A stretch of 64,000 bases of DNA from Cytobacillus sp. NJ13 (lineage in GTDB: Bacteria; Bacillota; Bacilli; Bacillales; Cytobacillaceae). The notes under the pieces were generated by a model. That model had not been told where the DNA came from. It was given only the letters and a program-made list of their open reading frames with translations, and made no database searches. The translations under genes were made by a program, and so were the position numbers. Below are positions 44,845 through 53,709 of this stretch, one piece after another. The DNA lies in the NCBI GenBank assembly GCA_030348385.1, contig JAUCFP010000006.1, forward strand, positions 1,054,001 through 1,118,000, given 5' to 3'. Positions within the stretch are counted from its first letter, which is position 1. Each line of letters starts with the position of its first letter.

Positions 44845-45501
44845 ATGGAAAATCAGCCTAACCAAATGCATCAAAATATGCATACTGGAAATATACCTCA
44901 GCAGCTCAATCATGGAGCACATGAAGTTCTTGATGTTCATGAGGTTTTATCAGGTGCAGTCGGCACCTTAAACACATACTCACTATTGCGTCAGCACGTA
45001 CAAGATCAGGAACTGGCAAGTATAATGGACCGCCAATATCAATTTGTGCAAGAGGAATACAATACTACACTGGAATGCTTCCAGACAGGCAAAGATCCTT
45101 CTAAGCCAACACAGAGCTATAAAATGAACCAGAATAATGATTTTATTTATGGTTTAAAGTCTTCTCAGCCAAAAAAACCAATTCAATCTGTCTCCGAAAT
45201 GAATGAAGAAACAGTTTCCGGCTGCCTTCTGGGAGCATTAAAATCGGCCGCTTCCATGAAAACAATGGCTGCACTCGAAACAACAAATCCAGTTGTTCGG
45301 AGAGTACTGGCTGATTCAGTCCCAAATTGCATTGAGATGGCTTATGAACTTTCGATTTATCAAAACAAACATCATTATTACCAGGTACCTCAGTTTACAC
45401 AGCAGGATATGCAGCAAATGTTAAATGCATATGCATATGCACCTGCACAGGGGCAAATGCCAGCTCAAGGGCAAATGCCAAACCCTAATATTCCACATTA
45501 A
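44845..45501 (+). CDS. CotF-like spore coat protein
   Basis: The 218-residue protein starts at ATG 44845 after AAAAAAGGAGG. Its Gln/Asn/His-rich head precedes a ferritin-like helical coat-F domain (DVHEVLSGAVGTLNTYSLLR at about 32-51, then LGALKSAASMKTMAALE). The tail has two QGQMPAQ repeats. It should be laid down in the spore coat by the mother cell. A terminator follows. Confidence 0.82.
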   Translation: MENQPNQMHQNMHTGNIPQQLNHGAHEVLDVHEVLSGAVGTLNTYSLLRQHVQDQELASIMDRQYQFVQEEYNTTLECFQTGKDPSKPTQSYKMNQNNDFIYGLKSSQPKKPIQSVSEMNEETVSGCLLGALKSAASMKTMAALETTNPVVRRVLADSVPNCIEMAYELSIYQNKHHYYQVPQFTQQDMQQMLNAYAYAPAQGQMPAQGQMPNPNIPH

Positions 45502-45536
45502 AAGAGAGCCCCTTGGTAATATGCCAAGGGGCTCTT
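45502..45536. terminator. Terminator after the coat protein gene
   Basis: GAGCCCCTTGG and CCAAGGGGCTC form a perfect 11-bp stem between convergent genes. Confidence 0.88.
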
Positions 45537-45556
45537 ACATTCTTTTTCATATGCGG

Positions 45557-45850
45557 TTATTTAAAGGTCTCATCCGATAATGGAGAGCCAGCAGCTGTAT
45601 GCTGATTCATCCAATCAAGAGATACTCTGGAAACAGTCTGCCAATCCGGAATCTTATCTTTATTTTTCTCAATCCAGCTCATTGCAAATTGGGAATCAAT
45701 GCCTTTTTCCTCACATTGGCTTAAAAAATCCAGTACGGCTGATTGATTGAATTGATCCCAGCCTCCACACATATTCTGCCAAATCTGCTCAATTGAAGCT
45801 TGTATGGGTGAATCGATATCTGTTTTGCCGAGTTGATTATGGCTGCGCAT
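45557..45850 (-). CDS. Hypothetical 97-residue protein
   Basis: A small acidic helical protein with MCGGWDQFNQSAVLDFLSQC in its middle. The start has AAAAGGAGAG. I recognise no domain. It is convergent with the coat protein gene and divergent from des. It is a plausible Bacillus-specific small protein. Confidence 0.6.
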   Translation of the reverse strand: MRSHNQLGKTDIDSPIQASIEQIWQNMCGGWDQFNQSAVLDFLSQCEEKGIDSQFAMSWIEKNKDKIPDWQTVSRVSLDWMNQHTAAGSPLSDETFK

Positions 45851-46000
45851 ACAAAACTCTCCTTTTTAATTAATATCAATTTCATTATGTCCTACGAAAA
45901 TAGAAGTCATGTGTGAGGCAAAATAATCCTATAAAATAAAAATTTTTTTCGGGGAAAACATAAGAATTATAGTCTGTTTATAGGATCTCATCCTAATTTT

Positions 46001-46034
46001 TGTCCAAACCATGACATTTATCATGGTTTGGACA
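46001..46034 (+). promoter_or_regulatory. Inverted repeat 1 of the des promoter (DesR-type)
   Basis: TGTCCAAACCATGA (46001-46014) and its exact complement TCATGGTTTGGACA (46021-46034) flank a 6-nt loop, a 14-bp perfect inverted repeat. The ATGA/TCAT half-sites and the position before des fit a DesR operator. Confidence 0.7.
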
Positions 46035-46047
46035 TGACACTCATGTC
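46031..46047 (+). promoter_or_regulatory. Inverted repeat 2 of the des promoter (DesR-type)
   Basis: GACATGA and TCATGTC are separated by CAC and overlap the first repeat by four bases. Two adjacent DesR dimers would allow the cooperative, phosphorylation-dependent binding known for B. subtilis Pdes. Confidence 0.65.
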
Positions 46048-46108
46048 TACAAAACCTTCTGAAAACCCTTTATCATAAGGTTAACGTCATGAAGAAGGGA
46101 ATTAAAAA

Positions 46109-47152
46109 ATGACTTCTAAACAAAAACAACTCAACTTAAAAAAACAAATGTCACCCTATGAAAAATCCGATTTAACACGCAGCATCATGCAGCTGGTCAA
46201 TACTCTGGGACCTTTTTTCCTGCTGTGGTTCCTTGCTTATAAGAGCCTGAGCTTTTCTTACCTGCTGACACTTGGCATATCTGTCATTGCAGCAGGCTTT
46301 CTGGTCAGGATCTTCATCATTTTCCATGATTGCTGCCACCATTCCTTTTTCAAAAATCGCAAAGCAAACAAAGTCATCGGCACAATCACAGGGATACTTA
46401 CCATTTTCCCTTATCACCAGTGGCAGCATGACCACAATGTTCACCATGCAACAAGCGGTAATCTGGACAAGCGTGGTACAGGAGATATCTGGACACTGAC
46501 AGTGAAGGAATACCAGGATGCGTCTTGGTCGACACGTGCAGCCTATCGCATCTACCGCAATCCGTTCGTCATGTTAGGGCTTGGCCCGATTTATGTATTT
46601 TTGTTAAAAAACCGATTTAACAGAAAAGGGGCAAGAAAGAATGAACGCATCAATACTTATCTTACAAACGCGGCCATCGCTGGTTTGTATGCGTTCATGT
46701 GCTGGGCCATCGGATGGGAAGCATTCCTGATGGTGCAGGGACCTATCTTTTTGATTTCCGGAGCAGCCGGGATTTGGCTTTTCTATGTACAGCATACATT
46801 CGAAGACTCATATTTTGAAGAAGATGATAAGTGGGAGTATGTAAAAGCGGCAGTAGAAGGAAGCTCTTTTTACAAGCTTCCAAAAGTACTTCAGTGGCTG
46901 ACCGGGAACATCGGGTTCCATCATATTCATCACTTAAGCCCGCGAGTGCCTAACTATAATCTCGAAAGCGCACATTATAATACAGCTGAGCTTCAGAATG
47001 TACCGACGATTACTCTTTCGACCAGCCTGAAGTCACTTCGATTCCGCTTATGGGATGAAGATGCTCAGGACTTTACTGGATATGGAGCAGCCAAGCAGTC
47101 TTCCCTCAGCAAAAAACAGAGCAGAGCGAAAACGGCATCTGTGAAGCCATAA
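46109..47152 (+). CDS. des: Membrane acyl-lipid desaturase Des
   Basis: The 347-residue integral membrane enzyme has the three desaturase histidine boxes: HDCCHH at 73-78, HDHNVHH near 107-113, and HHIHH at 271-275, bound by two iron atoms. It introduces double bonds into phospholipid acyl chains to restore fluidity after cold shock. Its upstream region has two DesR-type inverted repeats, and desK and desR follow. A stem-loop separates des from desK, so most transcripts may end there. Confidence 0.93.
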   Translation: MTSKQKQLNLKKQMSPYEKSDLTRSIMQLVNTLGPFFLLWFLAYKSLSFSYLLTLGISVIAAGFLVRIFIIFHDCCHHSFFKNRKANKVIGTITGILTIFPYHQWQHDHNVHHATSGNLDKRGTGDIWTLTVKEYQDASWSTRAAYRIYRNPFVMLGLGPIYVFLLKNRFNRKGARKNERINTYLTNAAIAGLYAFMCWAIGWEAFLMVQGPIFLISGAAGIWLFYVQHTFEDSYFEEDDKWEYVKAAVEGSSFYKLPKVLQWLTGNIGFHHIHHLSPRVPNYNLESAHYNTAELQNVPTITLSTSLKSLRFRLWDEDAQDFTGYGAAKQSSLSKKQSRAKTASVKP

Positions 47153-47176
47153 ACTAATCCTATAATCTACTGAAGA

Positions 47177-47214
47177 ACAGCTCCTTTGTGATATGATAGC
47201 AAAGGAGCTGTTTC
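47177..47214 (+). terminator. Stem-loop between des and desK
   Basis: ACAGCTCCTTTG pairs perfectly with CAAAGGAGCTGT. The U-tract is poor (TTCAATATT), so partial read-through into desKR is likely. Confidence 0.6.
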
Positions 47215-47246
47215 AATATTTCACGAACAAAAAGAGGGTACCTCAC

Positions 47247-48383
47247 ATGTTTAAAAAGTATTTCACCACATTGAAAAGTTCAGGCACTTCTCCTTATATA
47301 TGGAGTGTATTCAGCATTTTGCCGTTTTATTTCATCTTTAGATCCACCTCTAAAATCGCCATAGCCGTAGGAATTATCCTGACCATTTTATTTTTTATAT
47401 CTTTGCGTTTTGCCTTTATATCGCGGAAGTGGCCTGTCTATCTATGGACTGGCATCTTAATCAGCATATCGATTACGATGACCATTCTGTTTTCGTTTAT
47501 TTATTTTGCTTTTTATATTGCTTATTACAATGGCCATATCAAAAACAGGATTGCATTTTTAACGTTATATGTTATCCATCTGGTTGCAACCACCATCTCA
47601 ATAAACATTAATTTTGTCACACAAGAGCCATTATTTCTCGAGCAGATACCTTTTATCATTATCATCTGGATCAGTGTTATTTTGCTTCCTTTTAACATTC
47701 ACAATAGGAAAAAGCAGGAAAAGCTTGAGGAACAGCTCGAAGATGCCAATAAAAGGATCGCAGAGCTTGTCAAACAGGAAGAAAGGCAGCGGATTGCCCG
47801 TGATCTTCATGATACACTCGGCCAAAAATTGTCTCTTATCGGGTTAAAAAGCGATCTGGCCAGGAAACTCATCAGCAAGGATCCTGACCAGGCAAAGGAA
47901 GAGCTTGTAGACGTTCAGCAAACGGCCAGAACAGCATTAAACGAAGTAAGAAAAATGGTCTCTCAGATGAGGGGAATCAGGCTGAAGGAAGAAATTATTC
48001 TTGTTAAGCAAATCTTAAAGGCCGCCTCTATCGAATTCATCGGGGAAGAAGATATTAAATTAAAGAATGTGTCACTCTTCCTTGAGAATATTCTAAGCAT
48101 GTGCATGAAAGAAGCTGTGACAAATGTGGTAAAACACAGTAATGCAACAGAATGCCGCATCAGCATTGAACAAACCTGGAATGAAGTTAGCATTACTGTC
48201 CAGGATAACGGAGTGGGCATTAATCCCTCAACAGATATCGGCAGGGGGTCAGGACTGCTTGGATTAGGAGAGCGGCTCGACTTTGTCAATGGAAGCCTGG
48301 ATATTGAATCTAAAAATGGAACAACGATTACAATGAAGGTGCCAACAGTCGTGAAGGAAACAAATAAGGAGGAAAAGGCATGA
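47247..48383 (+). CDS. desK: Thermosensor histidine kinase DesK
   Basis: The 378-residue kinase has about five membrane segments (residues 15-150), a coiled linker and a HisKA_3 domain with H188 in ARDLHDTLGQK, the same position as in B. subtilis DesK. An ATPase domain with NGVGI and GLLGLGERL follows. It senses membrane thickness or order in the cold. I start at ATG 47247 after AAGAGGG; the longer frame reads through the stem-loop. The stop overlaps desR by 4 bp. Confidence 0.92.
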   Translation: MFKKYFTTLKSSGTSPYIWSVFSILPFYFIFRSTSKIAIAVGIILTILFFISLRFAFISRKWPVYLWTGILISISITMTILFSFIYFAFYIAYYNGHIKNRIAFLTLYVIHLVATTISININFVTQEPLFLEQIPFIIIIWISVILLPFNIHNRKKQEKLEEQLEDANKRIAELVKQEERQRIARDLHDTLGQKLSLIGLKSDLARKLISKDPDQAKEELVDVQQTARTALNEVRKMVSQMRGIRLKEEIILVKQILKAASIEFIGEEDIKLKNVSLFLENILSMCMKEAVTNVVKHSNATECRISIEQTWNEVSITVQDNGVGINPSTDIGRGSGLLGLGERLDFVNGSLDIESKNGTTITMKVPTVVKETNKEEKA

Positions 48384-48979
48384 TTAAAATCGTCATAGCT
48401 GAAGACCAGCGGATGGTGCTTGGTGCTTTAGGATCCCTGCTAAATCTCGAAGACGATATGGAGGTCATTGGCAAAGCATCGAATGGCAAGGAAGCCATAT
48501 CTCTTGTCCAAACGCTCAAACCGGATGTTTGCATCATGGATATTGAAATGCCGGAAAAAAGCGGCTTGGAAGCGGCAGAAGAATTGAAAGGCATGGGATG
48601 CAAAGTTATTATTCTTACAACCTTTGCAAGGTCAGGCTATTTTCAGCGTGCCCTTAAGGCTGGTGTAAGAGGATACTTATTAAAAGACAGCCCAAGTGAG
48701 GAGCTGGCCAGCTCAATCAGAAACGTCATCGAAGGAAAGCGCATCTATGCACCTGAATTGATGGATGATGTATATGGAGAAGAAAATCCGCTGACAGACC
48801 GTGAAAAAGAGGTGCTTGAGCTGATTGCTGACGGCAAGAACACCAGGGAAATTGCCGACCAGCTCAGCATTAAAACAGGAACCGTCCGTAACTATATATC
48901 TGCTATCCTTGACAAGCTGGAAGTTACGAACAGAATTGAAGCTATTACCCAGTCCAAGGAGAAGGGCTGGTTTAAATAA
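48380..48979 (+). CDS. desR: Response regulator DesR (NarL type)
   Basis: The 199-residue regulator has a receiver domain with phospho-acceptor D54 in CIMDIEMPEKSG and conserved T/K, then a LuxR-type helix-turn-helix (LTDREKEVLELIADGK). DesR-P activates des. Translational coupling to desK (ATGA overlap) and the operator pair upstream of des complete the circuit. Confidence 0.93.
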   Translation: MIKIVIAEDQRMVLGALGSLLNLEDDMEVIGKASNGKEAISLVQTLKPDVCIMDIEMPEKSGLEAAEELKGMGCKVIILTTFARSGYFQRALKAGVRGYLLKDSPSEELASSIRNVIEGKRIYAPELMDDVYGEENPLTDREKEVLELIADGKNTREIADQLSIKTGTVRNYISAILDKLEVTNRIEAITQSKEKGWFK

Positions 48980-48994
48980 AAGTGTTTCCAGCAT

Positions 48995-49035
48995 AAAAGG
49001 ACAGCAGCCAAATCCAGGCTTAGCTGTCCTTTTTC
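48995..49035. terminator. Bidirectional terminator after desR
   Basis: AAAAGGACAGC pairs with GCTGTCCTTTT between desR and the convergent small gene. Confidence 0.88.
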
Positions 49036-49331
49036 ATTTTCTTTAATTCTTCCATAACGACAAAGGCCAAATCATCATTCCCGAACAATGATAGAACACC
49101 AAGCAATGTCTCATCAGGCACATCGCCCGCTTCTTCTTTTGGAACTGTCAGCTCCAGCGCTTCCTGCAGTGAAATATTTTTCCTTTGATCCGGATATGCC
49201 TTTAAATAGATTTCCTCAGGATCTAAATTGTGATTAATGCACCACTGGGCAAAAACGAGGATCATCATTTTTTCTTCGCCCTGATAGTTTTGAATAATTC
49301 TTTCTTCGAGCTCTTTGCTGTTCATCATCAT
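49020..49331 (-). CDS. Hypothetical 103-residue acidic protein
   Basis: The start is one of three consecutive ATG codons after AAGGAG (spacings 4, 7 and 10), so it could begin at 49331, 49328 or 49325. The product is acidic and helical, with MMILVFAQWCINHNLDPEEI in the middle. I recognise no family. It has its own terminator. Confidence 0.6.
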   Translation of the reverse strand: MMMNSKELEERIIQNYQGEEKMMILVFAQWCINHNLDPEEIYLKAYPDQRKNISLQEALELTVPKEEAGDVPDETLLGVLSLFGNDDLAFVVMEELKKMKKDS

Positions 49332-49412
49332 AAATCTCCTTATGTATTTATATATTGATTATAGATTTAAATCCAAGATTTTTCATCTGGTTGACATTTC
49401 TTTTGCAAATAG

Positions 49413-49427
49413 AATTTTCAGTAATTC
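49413..49427 (+). promoter_or_regulatory. CodY-box-like sequence upstream of ilvE
   Basis: AATTTTCAGTAATTC matches the CodY consensus AATTTTCWGAAAATT at 12 of 15 positions. It lies about 45 bp upstream of the predicted -35 box. CodY control of branched-chain amino acid genes is well known in Bacillus. Confidence 0.45.
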
Positions 49428-49458
49428 GAATTAATTCTAAATTTATCGTTAATTCATA

Positions 49459-49487
49459 TTGACAATTAAATAGGAGAATATCATAAT
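49459..49487 (+). promoter_or_regulatory. Predicted SigA promoter of ilvE
   Basis: TTGACA (49459-49464) and CATAAT (49482-49487) are separated by 17 bp, a 6/6 and a 5/6 match. The start would be near 49494, giving a leader of about 265 nt. Confidence 0.6.
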
Positions 49488-49493
49488 ATTAGA

Positions 49494-49758
49494 AAAACTT
49501 ATAAAAACTTTAGCAGATAACTGCACTACTGCCTTGAAGTAGAAAAGAGCGAAAGGCAACCTTTACAAAAACAGCATATGAGTCTTATTACAATGACTGT
49601 AAGCAGCTGTTTAACATCCATATTGGTTGTTGCCGGGAAGCAAGCCCTTTCGTCCACGCTCGGAGGATGACTGGGCGTTTTTATTTATCCTCTATTAAGA
49701 GCAGCAGGAAAAGCAGGCATTAGGTTTTTAAATCATCTACAGATAGGGAGTTTTGACA
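49494..49758 (+). promoter_or_regulatory. ilvE leader with attenuator-like hairpin
   Basis: The leader contains a terminator hairpin at 49644-49685: outer GCCC/GGGC, inner CGTCC/GGATG, then GTTTTT. The TTTCGTCC loop style is that of T-box terminators, but the canonical AGGGTGGNACCGCG box is absent, with only GGTTGTTGCCGGGAAG in its place. A 30-codon ORF (49578-49670) rich in Leu, Ile and Val overlaps the hairpin. Either a degenerate T-box or leader-peptide control is possible. Confidence 0.5.
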
Positions 49759-50856
49759 ATGACTGAATTTAAAATTGAAATCAATCGCACACCTGAGAAA
49801 AAACAAAAACCTGCATTTGATAACCTGGTGTTCGGAAAGAATTTTACGGATCATATGTTTGAAATGGATTTTACTGCGGGCAGAGGATGGCATGATCCGA
49901 GGATTGTACCTTACCAGCCGCTTTCACTTGATCCCGCTGCAATGATTTTCCATTATGGGCAGAGTGTCTTCGAAGGGTTAAAAGCTTATCTTACAATCGA
50001 TAATGAGGTATTGCTGTTCAGGCCGGAAAAGAATATGGAGAGACTGAATCAATCCAACTCCAGGTTATGCATTCCTGAAGTTGATGAAGAGCTTGCTCTG
50101 TATGCCTTAAAAGAATTAATTTCAATCGATCGGGACTGGATTCCCAATGTAGAAGGCACTTCACTGTACATCCGCCCATTTGTCATTTCAACTGAGCCAT
50201 ACCTTGGAGTGGCCCCATCAAAGAGATACAAATTCATCATTATCCTTTCTCCAGTAGGCGCCTACTATAAGGAAGGCATCAACCCTGTTAAAATTGCTGT
50301 TCAAAACGAATATGTCCGTGCAGTAAAAGGGGGAACAGGCACTGCTAAAACCGGAGGAAACTATGCAGCGAGTCTGAAAGCACAGGAGCTTGCCAGCTTA
50401 ACAGGATATTCGCAAGTTCTATGGCTTGACGGAAAAGAAAATAAATATATTGAAGAAGTGGGAAGCATGAACATTTTCTTCAAAATCAACGGTGAAGTTG
50501 TAACACCTGAGCTTAATGGAAGCATCTTAGAAGGAATCACCAGAAACTCTGTACTCGAGTTACTGAAATACTGGAATATTCCAGTGTCAGAGCGCAGAAT
50601 CTCCATTGAAGAAATCTACCAGGCACATGCGGATGGCCAGCTTGAAGAAGCATTTGGAACAGGCACCGCTGCAGTTATCTCTCCAATTGGCGAATTTTTC
50701 TGGGACAACAAGAAAATTGAAATCGGCGGAGGCATCACCGGAGAATTATCTAAGAAAATCTATGATACTTTGACAGGCATCCAAAAAGGAACCGCGCCAG
50801 ACCCGTTTGGATGGAGTGTAAAAGTGGAAAAGAAAGAGGCAGCAGGTATTAAGTAA
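49759..50856 (+). CDS. ilvE: Branched-chain amino acid aminotransferase
   Basis: This 365-residue class IV PLP aminotransferase interconverts Leu, Ile and Val with their 2-oxo acids. The PLP lysine is K197 in GTAKTGGNYA; SVFEGLKAY and LDGKENKYIEEVG are family blocks. I start at ATG 49759, eight bases after GGGAG, not at the TTG two codons upstream. It stands apart from other ilv genes, with a CodY-like box, a promoter and an attenuator upstream. Confidence 0.93.
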   Translation: MTEFKIEINRTPEKKQKPAFDNLVFGKNFTDHMFEMDFTAGRGWHDPRIVPYQPLSLDPAAMIFHYGQSVFEGLKAYLTIDNEVLLFRPEKNMERLNQSNSRLCIPEVDEELALYALKELISIDRDWIPNVEGTSLYIRPFVISTEPYLGVAPSKRYKFIIILSPVGAYYKEGINPVKIAVQNEYVRAVKGGTGTAKTGGNYAASLKAQELASLTGYSQVLWLDGKENKYIEEVGSMNIFFKINGEVVTPELNGSILEGITRNSVLELLKYWNIPVSERRISIEEIYQAHADGQLEEAFGTGTAAVISPIGEFFWDNKKIEIGGGITGELSKKIYDTLTGIQKGTAPDPFGWSVKVEKKEAAGIK

Positions 50857-50870
50857 TCCTTAATGCGGGC

Positions 50871-50904
50871 AAGGATCGGCATAATAAAGCCGATCCTTTT
50901 TCTA
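50871..50904 (+). terminator. Terminator after ilvE
   Basis: AAGGATCGGC (50871-50880) and GCCGATCCTT pair perfectly, with a T-tract. Confidence 0.9.
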
Positions 50905-50972
50905 TTTTAGGCATGAAAATCTGATAAAACGGGAAAATATAGAAAGAACCTACTATGGAGAGGAGATATAAA

Positions 50973-51239
50973 ATGGACAAGATAGAAGTTGGAGAAGTTT
51001 TTACAATCAGTGATGAAAATGATCAGGAAATGGAAGTGGAGGTCCTCGCATCTGCAGAGGTTGATGGCAATCAATATGCTGCTGTCAGCTTCGTAGATGA
51101 TCTTGAGGAAGACACAGAAGAAGATATCGACGTGTTCTTCTTAAAACTTGATGAAGACGGCGACTTTACACCCATTGAAAGCGACGAAGAATTTAACAAA
51201 GTCTCAGCCGTTTTCGAGGAAATGATAAACGAGGAATAG
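50973..51239 (+). CDS. DUF1292 family protein
   Basis: The 88-residue very acidic protein starts at ATG 50973 after GGAGAGGAG. Its pattern EVGEVFTISDENDQE, then the strand EVLASAEVDG and NQYAAVSFV, and the acidic C-terminus fit DUF1292. These small Bacillota proteins are of unknown function. It has its own terminator. Confidence 0.75.
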   Translation: MDKIEVGEVFTISDENDQEMEVEVLASAEVDGNQYAAVSFVDDLEEDTEEDIDVFFLKLDEDGDFTPIESDEEFNKVSAVFEEMINEE

Positions 51240-51269
51240 AAGAGAAGGAATGATTCCTTCTCTTTTTTT
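51240..51269 (+). terminator. Terminator after the DUF1292 gene
   Basis: AAGAGAAGGAA pairs with TTCCTTCTCTT around a 3-nt loop, followed by T residues. Confidence 0.88.
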
Positions 51270-51368
51270 ACATAGGAAAATGCTTAAGCTTCCATTCTTC
51301 AGAGAACGGAATTTCTCAAATATTAAAGGGGCAAATCTTAAAAAAGGACTGAAACAGCAGGTGATACA

Positions 51369-52280
51369 ATGAAAATATTATGCATCGATGGCGGTGGAAT
51401 ACGCGGTGTCTTTGCTGTCAGTATTTTAAAAGCTCTTGAAGAGGAACTGAATCTGCAAGCAGGCGACTATTTTGATATGATTGCAGGCACAAGCACCGGA
51501 TCGATAATTGCCTCTTCAGTGATTCTGAAGAAAGAGATGAGCGAGGTCTTGAAAGGATACGAGTCATTCGGTAAAAAGATTTTTGTAAAACAGGCAAAGG
51601 TTGGCCTCTTTAAAAGTGTATACAGTGATAAGTACCTGCGGCGTTTTATCCGAAAAGCTTTTGGCGAAACGGAGCTTTCCGATATCAAAAAGCCGCTTTT
51701 AATTCCTGCTGTTGATGTGACCCATGGCAAGCCATTTATCCACCGTTCCAATTACGGCAGTACTGGAAATGATAGTTTATCAATGAAGCTTTGGGACGCA
51801 GTCCTATCCTCCTGTTCAGCACCTGTGTATTTCCCTCCGAATAACATCAGCAACAGTTATTTATCGATAGACGGAGGGCTTTGGGCGAATAATCCATCAC
51901 TCGTTTGCATTACGGAGGCGATGCATCACTTCAAGGAGGAACTGCAAAATATTAAAATACTTTCCCTTGGAACCGGTCTTCAAAAAATTGACTTTACGAT
52001 TGACCATAATAAATACTGGGGTGTAAAACATTGGCTGCCTTTCCAGCTCCCGTCCATGAAAGTGACGCCAAAGCTTTTGGACCTGGCCCTTCATTTATCT
52101 TCCGAATCTGTTACCTACCATTGCAAGCATCTGCTCGGAGAAAATTACTTGCGCATAAATGAAGAACTGGGTGAAGAAATGCCATTTGATGAAATAAAGT
52201 TTGTGGAGGAATTGGTTATGCTTGGAGAGAAGGTCTATCAGGACCGGCGGGAAGAGATAATGCAATTTATACTATCGTGA
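51369..52280 (+). CDS. Patatin-like phospholipase
   Basis: This 303-residue Ser-Asp dyad hydrolase has the oxyanion loop GGGIRG at 8-13, the nucleophile S42 in GTSTG, and D168 in IDGG. It should release fatty acids from membrane lipids. Its compact form resembles the CapV effector of CBASS defence, but no cyclase (CD-NTase) gene or other defence gene adjoins it. It stands alone. A single-gene lipid-turnover role is as likely. Confidence 0.88.
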   Translation: MKILCIDGGGIRGVFAVSILKALEEELNLQAGDYFDMIAGTSTGSIIASSVILKKEMSEVLKGYESFGKKIFVKQAKVGLFKSVYSDKYLRRFIRKAFGETELSDIKKPLLIPAVDVTHGKPFIHRSNYGSTGNDSLSMKLWDAVLSSCSAPVYFPPNNISNSYLSIDGGLWANNPSLVCITEAMHHFKEELQNIKILSLGTGLQKIDFTIDHNKYWGVKHWLPFQLPSMKVTPKLLDLALHLSSESVTYHCKHLLGENYLRINEELGEEMPFDEIKFVEELVMLGEKVYQDRREEIMQFILS

Positions 52281-52327
52281 CTTGAAATCCGTAAAAAAGA
52301 GCAAGGGTGAAACCCATGCTCTTTTTC

Positions 52328-53491
52328 TCATTTAATATTTTTCAAGGAATAATACTTCACGGGTTCTTCTGTATTTTGGAGAGCTTCAGCAATCGTTCCC
52401 ATAAGGCTGTATGGCCCTTTGGCGTCATGGCCAACTTCCCAGATCATCATTCCGCCGAATCCGTGATTGAGAGCCAGGGCTGTTTTCTTTTTCATCGTAT
52501 TCGCACCATTGTAGTAGTAGTCGGTGCCATTTAAGCTGATCCTATCTTTTGCTGCGTTTTCAGGATTATCATTTATGACTGCATTATATGATACGGGCTT
52601 AATGGCAGGATCTGCTGGCTGAGCATAAAGCGGAACCCCCAGAACCAGCTTATCTTTTGGAATACCCTGTGAATCAAATAGCTGTCCCCAATAGTTTACG
52701 ATATTCTCTGTAAAGGAGTAGGGAGAAAGATTAGCAGCATTGTAACCGCCATCCCACTGGCCATCGTAAGCCATAATATTTACATAATCAACCTTCATGA
52801 ACATTGCAGGCTCATATACGACATATCCCGTCTCTGTCCCGGTTACACTATGAATTTTGGCATGAACCGCAACAGACAGCACTTTCCCGTTTGCATGAAG
52901 CACTTCGCTAAGCTTATTGATAAAGACAGCCAGGTATTTTGCATCCTCTTTGGAGCGCGGATGCTCAAAATCAATGTCAATGCCATCAAGGTTTTCGTTT
53001 TGAGCCAGCCCCGCCAGTTCTTTTACCAGCCTATCTCTCGAGGAGTCATCAGCTATGGCTTGTTTAAAATAATCATAAGATTCCCCGCCATTGATATGAA
53101 ACCATCCCCCTACAGCAAGTATGGCCTTTACATCTTGCTCGTGTGCATTTCTTACCACACTTCTCAGATTATTCAGGGCTGAATCACCATTTAAAGAAAT
53201 GCTTCCGTCCTTCTCAGGATGTGCGAAAGAAAATAGGATATGAGACAGATTTGAATAATCGATCGATTTTGGATCACGGTAGTCCTGGACATAACCCATC
53301 AGCACTTTTTCGGGAACCTCCGAAAGCTCCGGGATTTCTTTTTTGACCGGAAGTTTGCTGGATTGTGAAACCGGCACAGGCTGTTTTAAAGACGGGGTCT
53401 GATCCGTGTTGTTTGTATAGTAAATGCCTGCAGCGAATCCGCTGGAAAAAATAAGAACAATCAATATCAGCATTTGGTGTATTCTTTTCAC
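52328..53491 (-). CDS. Membrane-anchored GH18 glycoside hydrolase
   Basis: The 387-residue protein starts best at GTG 53491, about 10 nt after GGAGG; an ATG 8 codons earlier overlaps that site. One N-terminal membrane or signal segment (ILIVLIFSSGFAAG) is followed by a Ser/Pro linker and a GH18 barrel with the full motif LDGIDIDFEHP. It acts outside the membrane on chitin-like or peptidoglycan glycans. It is distinct from the LysM GH18 protein at 22142. Confidence 0.85.
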   Translation of the reverse strand: MKRIHQMLILIVLIFSSGFAAGIYYTNNTDQTPSLKQPVPVSQSSKLPVKKEIPELSEVPEKVLMGYVQDYRDPKSIDYSNLSHILFSFAHPEKDGSISLNGDSALNNLRSVVRNAHEQDVKAILAVGGWFHINGGESYDYFKQAIADDSSRDRLVKELAGLAQNENLDGIDIDFEHPRSKEDAKYLAVFINKLSEVLHANGKVLSVAVHAKIHSVTGTETGYVVYEPAMFMKVDYVNIMAYDGQWDGGYNAANLSPYSFTENIVNYWGQLFDSQGIPKDKLVLGVPLYAQPADPAIKPVSYNAVINDNPENAAKDRISLNGTDYYYNGANTMKKKTALALNHGFGGMMIWEVGHDAKGPYSLMGTIAEALQNTEEPVKYYSLKNIK

Positions 53492-53709
53492 AAATAGTAA
53501 ACCTCCATCATTCAATCCTTTAAAAGTGTATCAAAAAAGAGAACAAGGAGGGGGTGGTAATTTATTGCATGCATTCCATTCTTAAATCATACAATAAACT
53601 TTCAATAAAAATATGATTCTCATCACATCCCAAACTTTTCCCCCATGGTACATTCCTTATAAGCAATATAAACAGCCTTGAAAAAGATTGATATAGGAGG
53701 AAATGTACA

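Noticed and set aside
49494-49758. Canonical T-box riboswitch
   Set aside because: The terminator looks similar, but the conserved AGGGTGGNACCGCG sequence is missing and Stem I features are not clear.
51369-52280. CBASS defence system
   Set aside because: Only the patatin is present; there is no CD-NTase, Cap2/Cap3 or other defence gene beside it.
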